Of a stretch of DNA of 64,000 nucleotides, positions 51,074 through 61,682 are shown one piece after another. The position numbers and the translations under genes are program-made. This DNA comes from Dipteronia dyeriana (taxonomy: Eukaryota > Streptophyta > Magnoliopsida > Sapindales > Sapindaceae), in the NCBI GenBank assembly GCA_032871835.1, contig CM065300.1, forward strand, positions 9,629,768 through 9,693,767. The letters run 5' to 3'. The notes below the pieces were generated by a model that saw nothing but the letters and a program-made list of their open reading frames with translations, ran no database searches and had not been told where the DNA came from. Position 1 is the first letter of the stretch, and every line of letters starts with the position of its first letter.

Positions 51074-51082
51074 TTTTCTAAA

Positions 51083-53874
51083 ATAACATAGTGTAATTGA
51101 ATTGTTATAAAAAACATATTATTCACATTTTTTTTTTCAAATTTCATCCAACCTTGACTTTAAAATTGATTATATATATATTAATGAGTCTTACTTAAAA
51201 GATCTCTTATTTTAATTTCGGTAAAGATATAAATGAAATAAAATCAATTTTTATGAATTTTGATATGATTTTTTTATTTTTTTATAGATGATTAGTTTGT
51301 TGAAATCTACCTATAAATAAGATTTGAAAAGTTTCAAGTATTAGAACTTTTTTTTTTTGAATTTTCTATATTTCGTCTATTTTTCTAATACCTTCATATT
51401 TAGCAAAATCGGGATAAATAGTTATAGCACTTGATTTTTTTTAATTTTTTTTTACTCATAAGTACATTTCATTGAGTTTATCATCTATAAAAAAATTCAA
51501 ATCAAAATTCATAAAAATCGATATGATTTCATCTAGATCCTTACCAAAATTAAAATAAGACATCCCTTATATGAGACTCAATATATATATATATATATAT
51601 ATAGTCCTTCTCATGTGCATACCCCATGGATCAAAATCTTGGTTTGTTAAAACTTGTTTGTTACCATTTAGCCATTTAGATCAAAGTCTAAGGGATGTGT
51701 ATTCTCTCTCCTGCCCACTTACACAATATTCCTTGAATTTTAATTCAAAAAGTTCTCAACCATGTTTGTATATAACCTTATATTAGGAGGTATGCACATG
51801 AGAAGCTATATATATATATGAACAATTTTTAAATAAAATATTAAATTATTGTTATTTATTTATTTTAAATAACATAATTAAATTGTTATCATTTGTTTTA
51901 AATAACATAATTAAAATAAAAATACTTAAAATAGTAGGTATGATACTAAAAATAAATCCTCTTAATAGTTTAATTAGTACAAATATCTGAATAAAAAAAA
52001 ACAAGTTAAAAGAATCCTAACCTTTAAGACAAGCACTTAAGACTATTAAGCTTTAAGTTTAAAAAACAAACATCACCTAATTAATTAACTTCATTAATCA
52101 AAGTTTAGAGATGTTTTTTGGAACTAAGTTAGGAGATGTTGAATTACTTGGTTGATTGATAAATGAAATATAAGTGAAATATAAGTATAAAGGCATTTTT
52201 ACAGAGAATAAACATTTTATGTTCAAGTATGAAGTATCTAATAAGAAGTAATTCCTTGTTTGAGAGTTTGGTTTATTTGTTATTTTTTTTAAGAAAAAAA
52301 TTACAAAGTTTAAATTCTTAACCATTTTTTTTGAAGCGTCAAAGTACATAAAATTATACTTATAAGATCCAAAAAGATCATAAAGTTTGACACGTGTTAT
52401 ATTATTGAAAATGGATAAGTTGACAAGAAATAAATAACGAAAACGAGTTGACAAACAACAGACGAAGGACGAGTGAAACACAGTAACATATCGAGTACGG
52501 ATCGGAAGTGAATTGAGGTGCGTTTTCTCTTTCTCTACTCTTTTTCTTTTTTATTTTGCTACTCTTTTTCTTTTTTGTTCGATTAACATTGAAGAAAGAA
52601 ATAGTGAAATCAATTAACATATTTGTAATTTTTTTTTTACTCAATAGATCTAGGGATTCTTGATTTTCATGGTATATTTGGGTCTATTTTTGGTTAGATT
52701 ATAAGAAATCTATCATGAAATCCTAATCATTGACACAATCAAAGAATTACAAGATAGGAATATCTAAACATTATTACAAATTAAATTTACGATTTCTTAG
52801 TATTTCTAGAAAATTATTGCAAAAACAATTTCAAGTTGGGTTTCTTCATTCATTTTTTTCCTTTTTCCCTTATATTTGCATTCATTACAATAAAAGTTAT
52901 ACATCTTTATTTTCGATCCGAATCATCCATTTTCGCATTTATTTGATTCTTTAATTTTCATTTCTATAAAAATGTTTTTTTTTTGGTTGAGTTTTATGTC
53001 AACTATGTGCAATTTTGATGTGTCAAATCAACTTGCTTTTGTATGCAAATTCTGTTTTGAAGGAAAAGTAACATAATAGCAATAATATTTGTAATAATGT
53101 TTGAATATATATATATTTATTATACATGATAAAATTATAGGTGTTAAAATTTCATATCTGATAATTTTTGTACACAATTTCTATTGATATAAGTGTAAAA
53201 AAAATATATATTTTATATCGGTGTCAATCGGGATCCTGTAATTTGTGGGGATCTTATACGTTTTTTGTGTATAGAATTTAAATTCGTAACACATAATTAA
53301 TAAAAAAAAAACTTAAAATCATAGGCCAGTGTGCAGTTTAATTGTATACAGTAGGCGGTGTATTTTATCACAGACCCCTTTAACTTCCTGATTACTCATT
53401 TACTAGTCTTGCTTTGGTCTTCCTCTCTGTTTTTGTATTTCGTTGGAAGCAGCACAACAAATAAAAAACTCAAAGTGTTATGTTTTCAATTTCATGGAGA
53501 GATTTTTGTAACCACTACTATTGAGAGCCTCGAACAGATCATCAAAACGATTGACATTGTCTGAATCGAACAAGACCCGCGTCGTATACTCCGAATCCTC
53601 TGTTTTTTTTATTTCTTATTTTTTTTAATTTGCTTTTTCTCGCCCGCCAAAGACACCCAAGAAAAAGCAGTAGAAACTCAACCATTGTTTGCTTGATTTT
53701 GAGGTCGTGATTGTGTAGGCTCATCGATTGAAATCGGAAAAATCGGTGAATTGTAGTGTAGTGGTGACATGCACCACGCTGAGTACGTGAATATGTATGT
53801 GCGTGCCCATACAAATCCATTTTAAGCGAGTGCTTTTGTGTGCGTGTAGAAGTTTGTGCTGTTGAGTATTGAAG
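51083..53874. other. AT-rich spacer and upstream region of the DRIP-like gene
   Basis: No coding exon recognised. It contains a (TA)n run at 51582-51602, with matching CTCATGTGCATA (about 51611) and TATGCACATGAGAAG (about 51791) words in inverse orientation, which suggests a ~200-bp MITE. The last 500 bp before 53875 are the likely promoter and leader. Confidence 0.5.
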
Positions 53875-56800
53875 ATGATGACTACGCCAACCAGCCAAGT
53901 ACGAAAGTTGAATAGAGAGGAGCTTGAAGCATGCATGACATGTCTTCTCTGCCAAAAGCTCTTTACTGATGCCACAACCATATCCGAGTGTCTCCATACT
54001 TGTGAGTTCTTTTGCTTTTTTTCTTGTCTTTCTATAATTTCTCTTCCATTATTGACTTTCGATGTAATTTTCGGTATGTTGTGTCTGTTTAATCATCTGG
54101 GGTTCTTTCTTCTTTACGTGATATTGATTTTCTTTATTTAGTTATTTGTGATCTGGGTGTCACCTAATTTGCATCACTTATGTTATATTAATTGTAACTC
54201 TACAACATCGATAGTCAACTTGTTTATACCAATAGTGTAGTAAGTTCATTTATATAATCCTATTTTTGGCAAAATTGTCATGATTTTTACGATTGTATTG
54301 GATCATTCTTTGTCATATTTGCTTCGCAGGAATACTCTTTTTTCTGCCTTTGTCAAGTTAAAATCTTAAAAATGGGTTGACAATGTTTTATTGGATAAAT
54401 TTTCCTGACTCTTGCATGCATTACTCATCAATTGATTCTTTGTGTCCTCTACTTTTCTGACATGAACACTGGTAGATTCATATTGTTTTTGTTATGGACA
54501 TTTCATGTTGTAATCATGTCTGCATACTTGTTTTGAGGCTTCCTGGAAGCTTTTGCATGGTTGCATGATTTGCCAATTCTTCAAAATTTCTCAATACATT
54601 GTTCTGTCAATGCTTGTTATCAAGCTCTAATTTCTTGATTGAAGAGTTTATTTCTAATTTTTCCAAAACTTCTGTGCACATAGATGAGTACAAATCTAGG
54701 ATTAACCTTGCTGTCAAGGTTGCCGGTTAGCAACGTGACTTGGAAATTTTCCTGCTCCCAATTTTCTATGAAGTAGAAGTTATATGGAAATATTCCATTC
54801 CGTTTAGACTTTGCGTACATTATAAATTGGCTGAGCTGCAGATTATGAATGTATTAAGCTGAAAACTTTCTGATAAGGACTGTAAATTATAAAATAGTTT
54901 GCAGGAAGTGCATATATGACAACATAGTGGAAGATGACCTGCATAGCTGTCCAATATGCAACAGCGATCTAGGTGTTGCTCCACTGGAGAAACTAAGGTA
55001 TGTATTTGTTGGTCATGTTCTCCAATTAAATTATATAGAAAGTCCAAATAACAGTTACTTGTCTAATGCAATTCTAGGCCATAACAAAGTAATAGTTGTT
55101 GCTTACATTGTTGGTTCTTGAAAAGCTTATATTTTTCTGTTAATCGATACATGTAATGTGTATGTTGTACAATCATCGGTAAAGTACACTAAGAAAAATT
55201 TAAAAAGGGGCAATTTGTTGTAGCAATTGAAATCTGCTGTGAACTTATGGCCATAATGTTTGATTTCTCATTGATGCAAAATATAAGACATGATCTGTGA
55301 TTTAATCCGGTTATTTTTTGACGTGAGATATACAATCAAGATCTGTTCCCACGTTATGTTTGCATTGAGTTTTAGAGTTCACTTATTGTCAAGATTGTGG
55401 CTGCTTCATTGGGTTTGCCAAATAGCAGTGCCGGTTGAAATTTTTGAACTCCAATAAAAGCTGCATTTCTTTCAAACAAAATTGATTAAAAGTGTTTGAT
55501 ATCAGCAATTTTCTTATAATCTACAGAGCAGACAACAATTTGCAAGATCTAAGGTCTAAAATCTTCCCTTCCACACAACATAACACTAGTGCAACTGAAG
55601 CTGTGCCCTCAGTCCAACAGCGACCTACAATAAAAGAGAGATCACAGACTCCAAATGTGATTGCTTTACCCAGGCTAATTGGAAAGAGATCAAAGCCTGT
55701 TAAGGACATGGAAGCTCACCAAGTGAGTTTAAGCTCACCTCGGACTTTTAGTGAACTTGCACAAAATAAAAGGCGGGTAAAGGTAGCGATTCTTTGGTTG
55801 GTTTGTGCTGCTTATATCTTTGATTTTTTCATTCATCTAATAGAACTGATAGGCTTGTTTATTCTTGTCATATTGTTTGAGATTTTATACAACAAATAGT
55901 ATGCCATTCCTTTTGCCTCTTATGTACTAACATGTACTAGTTCTATTACTGGCATTATACAGATTCCTTTCACTGCAAAAACATCTGAACAACAAACACC
56001 TGACAAAGACACTGAGGTTGAGATTATACAATATGGAAAAGCTGGTCTGTGGAAACCATTGAATTCCCCGGTGCTAGTTGGAAGCAAAACAAAGTCTAAC
56101 AAGTCCAATTCACAAGGGACTGTTGCCAAACTAGCTGTGCCTGATGCCCGTGACAATGAAACACTCCCTAAATCCAGGGCCGAGGAAGGTGGTAATGCAT
56201 CCAAGGTCCATGGTAACGAAAACGATGCAATACTTACGCCATCAGGCTCTGTGAAACCTAAAAGATATCAAACCAGGCAGAGAAAAGCAGTTGTTTCTGA
56301 GGGATTGAGTGTTCCAGCACAAGCTATAGTCGACACAAATAGCAACCGTGATGAAAGATCCAGTCCAATAACTGATGTGTGGAAACTATTGGATTCTCCG
56401 GTGGATGCTGCAAGCAAAATAAAGTCTAACAAGTCCAATTCACAAGGGATTGTTGCCAAACCAACTGTGCCTGATTTCCGTGACAATGAAACACGACATA
56501 AAGCCAGGGTCGAGGAAGGTGGTAATGCATCGAAGGTCTGTGGTAAAGAAAACGATGCAGTACCTGTGCCATCAGGTTCAATGAAGCCTGGAAGATATCA
56601 AACCAGACATAGAAAAACAGCTGCTTCTGAGGGGTTGAGTGTTCCAGCACAAGCTGTAGTCGACACCAATAGCAAACGTGATGAAAGATCCAGTCCAATT
56701 TGGTTCTCGTTAATTGCTTCTAAGAACCAGTAAGTTTTATATCCTTGCATTCTAGAACGATCGATCTTGATTGATGTAAAGTTTATCTTTCACTATCTGA

Positions 56801-57529
56801 TCATAATGTTACATCTTTTCTCGTTAATTAATGGTTTCAGGCCAGGAGATGCACCCCTGCCGCAGATACCCTCATCCTACTTAAGGATCAAGTGAGTTTC
56901 ATTATCCCAACTTGCCGAACATTTTTCATATCCTTCTCTCAATGTGCTTCAAAGATCTGCTTAAGAGCTTATAATGTTTCATTTGAAATCCATCCTTGGT
57001 GTGGTTGATATATTAGATTATTAGTAGAGTATATGTATATTAAACTAGAATTGTGAGATGCTTTTGCACATATCATAGAATGCATTATTTGGCTTGTCAA
57101 TGTGTGAATATATTTGATTAACGAGGAGTTTGATCATTACAGGGATAGTAGTTTGCCAGTCTCGTTCATCAAAAAATATATAGTGAAAAAACTAAATCTT
57201 ATTAGCGAGACTGAGGTGAGTTCATCATCCCAATTTTCAGGTCTTCGATTGTCCAGTTTTAAATGTAAAATTCTCTCCATGGTGAAATTGCCTGTTGCTT
57301 GTAATTTAAACAGGTAGAGATATCACTGTGGGGTGAGCCACTGCTTCCTACAATGCCACTGCATACCATAGCAAGCTGGTATGCACAGACAACTCCATCA
57401 AAAGAAAGAATCCAGACTACTGTAGGCAGCTCAGCCAGGGATCTTGTGATGATTCTAAGGTACAGCCGTAAAGCTCCGCCACCACTGCAAACATGTTTCA
57501 AAAATGCTTACAGTCACTACTTCCAGTAG
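53875..57529 (+). CDS. RING-type E3 ubiquitin ligase, DRIP1/DRIP2-like
   Basis: Family members ubiquitinate the drought/heat regulator DREB2A in the nucleus. Exons by eye: 53875-54001, 54898-54997, 55527-55782, 55963-56729, 56841-56891, 57143-57215 and 57314-57529. Phases agree, giving 529 residues. The N-terminal C3HC4 RING finger is C23-x2-C26, C39-x-H41, C44-x2-C47, C60-x2-C63. The acceptor at 54896-54897 is fixed by the RING sequence HTFCRKC. The middle is polar with basic segments (RYQTRQRK). The C-terminal RAWUL-like, ubiquitin-related domain (about 438-510, VSFIKKYIVKKLNL...ARDLVMILRYSRK) is the one shared with Polycomb RING proteins. The protein is longer than usual (about 420 residues) because of an in-frame internal duplication of 110 residues. 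A second ATG follows the first directly. No lesion seen. Confidence 0.94.
56048..56707 (+). repeat. In-frame 330-bp tandem duplication within the DRIP-like gene
   Basis: Two adjacent units with a period of exactly 330 bp (110 codons) in exon 4, for example AAGTCTAACAAG at 56092 and again at 56422. Differences are scattered substitutions, and the frame is open throughout. Each unit encodes a KSNKSNSQG motif, a GGNASKV motif and an EGLSVPAQA motif. The units correspond to residues of about 190-300 and 300-410. Confidence 0.95.
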
Positions 57530-58517
57530 TAATGTGGGTCTGGATTCTGGAAGTCCGAGATATGCAGGCTGTTGTACTTTTCCCAGAACGCATTGGCAAG
57601 GAAAAGGAGTTTTAGTTTCCTAAAAATTGTTACATATGCATAGGACTGAATATGTTATGCATGCCATAAGTAGATGTTATCATAGTATTTAACCATTTCA
57701 GATTTTTTGGTTACATTCAATTTGTATGTAGTAAAGCATAAATATTAATGCAAGAGGAGTCCTTCCTGTAGTTTCTTGGGGACTTTCAGGCGTTTTTGAT
57801 GCCAGAATCCACTGGCTGAAGGAGTCCATGGTAAAAGGTAAAAACCGGATGAAATCCGAACGGGTGTTTATGATTTTCAACGTCATTTCCTTGGTTATCT
57901 TGCTCATCTCTGCATTATTTAATGCTGATACAAGAGTTGAGGAGATCAGGAGTTGATCTTCGCAATGCAGAGTAGCATGATACGTGAGGCTCATGAAACA
58001 ATGTCGGGAAAATTTACTAGCATGCAAATCCAACCACAGCAATAATGTCCTAATTCCTAAACCACAACAGAGCCTAGAATTGAGGCTGATTCTTGGTTAC
58101 CATTGCCATTTAAATGAACACTACTCATTCAGTTACATAACATCCACAAGCCAGCCATGTTTGAAGATACAAGCAAGATCAAGACTAGTGAAAATAGACA
58201 ATCAAACCAAAGACACAAATGGCAGATTCTTCCTTGTTATTAATACAAATTAATGCAAACAAACACTATAACATGATAATAGCATAATAAATGTGAATTT
58301 AAAACCCATTTGGCAATGCCTCCATTAAGAAGAAAGTGCTTGTGCCACTAGTAGTAGACATCTTTCTTTGAATCAAATGAAACCATTTCCACCGATTCTC
58401 TACCACAAAAAAAACTGATAATCAACACAGAAAAATGAAGCGGGAAACAAGTTTATCATTAAAATTCTTTGTAAAAAAAGACAAAAGTGTTCACATTTGA
58501 TGACAACATTAACAAAA
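57530..58517. other. Convergent intergenic region (DRIP-like / PRA1)
   Basis: Holds the 3' ends of two convergent genes. No further coding exon was recognised on either strand. Confidence 0.55.
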
Positions 58518-59069
58518 TCAAAACCCTTCATATACCCCACCATCGACATCATCAAGCAAAACAGCATAAGGTGACTCCTGGTCATCCATTACAAGGTCGT
58601 CCGTACTCCTCAACCCCGCATGCAAAATTACCAAACCAACCCCAACCCCGACCGACACCAACACATTAGCCCACACGTGCGTCAGAACCAGAGCAATTAC
58701 CGTCACCACGAAGAGCGCAGCAGCCACGGCACGGTCGTCGACGAGAAACCCGAAAACAGTCAACGGGTCGTCGCGGCCGAAGTAGAAGAAGAACCAGGCG
58801 ACGAGAGTCAACAAGAAGACGATCAGCGAAACCGGGTGGTAGATTAGGCTTAAGAAGAGGATTGTGAGGAGGGTAATTGTGTAATTGACGCGGAAGTGGG
58901 TTAGGTTTTGGGAGACGCGAGTGGTGGCATCGGAGAGGGAGATGGGGAGATTGAATGAGGAGAGATCGAGGAAGTCACGCCAGGGACGACGCGTGGCGGT
59001 GAGGGATTGGGCGGTACTCTTGACGCGCGAGAGGAAGCCGGTGTCGGAGTTGGAGTTGGTGGAGGACAT
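58518..59069 (-). CDS. PRA1 family protein (prenylated Rab acceptor)
   Basis: Small membrane protein of the endoplasmic reticulum, Golgi and endosomes that interacts with prenylated Rab GTPases in vesicle traffic. Single exon of 183 residues, the normal size for plant PRA1 proteins, which often lack introns. The start at 59069 (MSSTNSNSDTGFLSRVK) is preferred over one 11 codons upstream because it fits the family N-terminus. The conserved RPWRDFLDLSSFNLP segment precedes the core. Two hydrophobic hairpins follow: YTITLLTILFLSLIYHPVSL with an adjoining helix, then VAAALFVVTVIALVLTHVWA with VLVSVGVGVGLVILHAGLR. FGRDDPLTVFG lies between them. The C-terminus is acidic, as is usual. The coding DNA is GC-richer than its surroundings. 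It is convergent with the DRIP-like gene. Subgroup (B or F) is not certain. Confidence 0.92.
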   Translation of the reverse strand: MSSTNSNSDTGFLSRVKSTAQSLTATRRPWRDFLDLSSFNLPISLSDATTRVSQNLTHFRVNYTITLLTILFLSLIYHPVSLIVFLLTLVAWFFFYFGRDDPLTVFGFLVDDRAVAAALFVVTVIALVLTHVWANVLVSVGVGVGLVILHAGLRSTDDLVMDDQESPYAVLLDDVDGGVYEGF

Positions 59070-60420
59070 GTTGGTGGAGGACTGGAGACACTCAACAATC
59101 AACAGCTCGTTTTCGTACCGGTGAGTTTTTCTTTTCTTTTTTCTCCGGTCCCGGTTGGTCTTTTTGTGTCAATGGGTTCGTTTTATCGATTTTGTAAGTA
59201 GTGGAGTTCTGGGCTGAAGCGGCCCAATTCGGGTTTGGGTTTGGGTTTTGGGCTTGAAAAAATTGTCAGAAGCAGAACACAAAAAGGGATCCAACCGTCC
59301 AAGTTTGTCATATAAAAATAAATAAAAATGTTATAAAAAGGGGTCGACAAAATACAGTTGCACTCTAAATCAAATTTAAACTATAAGACAAAATCAACCA
59401 CATTTTGATTTTAGTGTCAACCGCATCTTGCCGGTGCATATTCTTTCTTTCAATAATTTATTTTTTTTGGGTTAGGATTATTTGAGGTGTGTCCACCTTT
59501 GATTAAGCTACCACTTCACAATCTAGGTGTCAATTTTGTTTGAAAAGCACTGCCGTTGAGGAAGCCAGTTCTAAGTTGTTGCATGGGTATTAACTTGTTT
59601 TATATGAAAATTGTAAACCACTGCATATAATTCTATAAATGGGTTTTTGATAAACAAATACATTAAATACGTTGCGTGTTTACTATGGTTTGTTTGAGAT
59701 AACTTTTGTCTTAGAGTTCTAGAAGAAGAAAAGTAGAAGTTTGTGCATTTTAGTTACTATTTGAATAATATATTTCAGAAGAAATTAATATGGGGTGTGG
59801 ATGAAATATTTGTTTGTTATTCATTAAAAAAAAATTATAAAATTGTAAATACAAAAATTTCATTGAATGAGGAAACTGGCTTCTCATGGTGTGCTCTGCT
59901 TGCTTCTTTTGAAAAAGTTTATAAATCCAGAAGTCATTCGAGCTTCCTCATATTAAGCTCTCCTAGTAAAGTCGATATCTTGTCATCAGTGATCTATTTT
60001 CTTCTTTCATTATATTTCAAGGGTTCTTGTTAAGTCCTCTATTGCATCAACTTTGGGATCAATGCCTTGAGATCTTTGAGAAGATATATATAAACATTTA
60101 AAAAGTAATTAAATTAAAGTCAAGTAAAGATAATGTTAATGTTATAAACATTTAGAGATTCCCACAACTTGAATTTTAATAAAAACCGGAAGGCCTTGTT
60201 CTTGAGTCATAGTTTCATATTTTTGTATATGGAAACCTTTTATTTAACTCTTTAATTAAGAAGATATATTTGAGATCTAGGGTAACTTACTCCGAGGCTC
60301 CTCGAAACCACGTTGCAACCTATTTAATGATATTATTGTCTGTGATTTGAATAATCAATTAATTAATTTTTTATATGGTATAGAATATATAGCATGATGT
60401 CAATAGTTGGATAAATATAT
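59070..60420. other. Spacer upstream of PRA1 gene
   Basis: The part next to 59069 is the PRA1 promoter/leader region. Beyond about 59290 the DNA is AT-rich, with no recognised exon. Confidence 0.5.
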
Positions 60421-60904
60421 AGGGTAAATTTGTTAGCTACTGGTGCGTTTATTAAAGGGTTTTATTGAAAACTAACCTATTTGGGAGGATAAAGTTAATA
60501 ACTAACATCTTTTTAAAAAACTTGTAAAACTAACTCTTTTTTTATGTGTAAATACTATTATACCCTTACTTATTCTTTTTTTTTTTCATTTCACTTATCC
60601 TACCCATTCTATACCTTATATCCCATTCCTCGTATTTCCACCTCTCTCCACCACAACACCCAATCTTCATTTCTCTCCCATTCTTCTCACCGAATTTTTC
60701 TTTTCTCTTCCTTAGTTTTGTATTTTAGTTATTATTTGCATTCTCCACCATTGAGGAACTCTAAAATATTCATCCACCACAAGAGTTCTTTATATTCAAG
60801 CTTTGAGGTGAGTTTTGTATTGAATTTTTTAACATGAATCTCGGATTTGTGTAATTTTTTTTTTGTATTTGCGTAAATTTTGTTGTGGAAAATAGTTTAT
60901 ATTT

Positions 60905-61275
60905 ACATATTAAAGCATGGGTCTTATGTGTATTTGATATAGTTGTGATCAATTTATAGTTTAAACATAAATCTAAAGTATTTTTTTAAAAAAAAATCTC
61001 TTATTCACTTTCCTTTATGCATTAAGGTTGCTAATTTTTGTTAAAATATCTTTCATCAATATAATAGAGCATGGGTCTTGGTTGAATTTGATGTTGGTAT
61101 GATCAATTTTAATTTTATTCATAAATTTTAAGATTTTTTATTGTTTGAATAATTTTTTTAGTTTAATTTGTGCACTAGGGTTGCTTATTTTTGTTAAAAT
61201 AGTTGATATTAATTTAATAGAGCATGAGTGTTGTGTGAATTTGATGTTGGTGTGGTTAATTTTCCATTATTGGAT
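60905..61275 (+). repeat. ~154-bp tandem repeat upstream of the transposase
   Basis: Landmarks recur at a period of about 154 bp: GCATGGGTCTT at 60915 and 61069, a variant at 61222, and TTGCTAATTTTTGTTAAAAT at about 61027 with a variant at 61181. Roughly two and a half degenerate copies. Confidence 0.75.
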
Positions 61276-61315
61276 TGAATCCTTATTTTGGTTGCATTTT
61301 TTGTAAAAAATGTCC

Positions 61316-61562
61316 AGTTCAGTTTTCCCAACGCAGTTGGGAATTCCCAACATAGTTAAGAATTTCTAACTGCGTTGGGAATTCCCAACACTGTTAGAAA
61401 TTCTCAACTGCGTTAGCGTTAGAAATTCCTAACTTGTTGGGAATTCTCAACTGCATTAGGTATTCTCGACTGTGTTTGGAAATCCCAACTCAGTTTGGAT
61501 TTTCTAACTGTGTTGGGAATTCCTAACTGTGTTGGGAATTCCCAACACAGTTAGGAATTCTA
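61316..61562. repeat. Palindromic minisatellite
   Basis: About 245 bp built from variants of AACTGTGTTGGGAATTCCCAAC, a self-complementary word. The last part (61517-61560) is a perfect 44-bp palindrome with GAATTC at both ends and at its centre. It ends about 120 bp before the transposase start codon. Confidence 0.92.
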
Positions 61563-61682
61563 GTGGCATCAAGATTTTAACTTAGTTTGTATTTAGAATG
61601 TTTTATAAATTCACAATACCATGAGTATACAATATTTGTTTTGGAATTTAATCATGAATTTCTTATTCATTTGAAAGGTTTC

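Noticed and set aside
58620..59124. Plus-strand open frames opposite the PRA1 gene
   Set aside because: Antisense shadows of the GC-rich PRA1 exon; only the minus-strand frame shows the PRA1 motifs and membrane hairpins.
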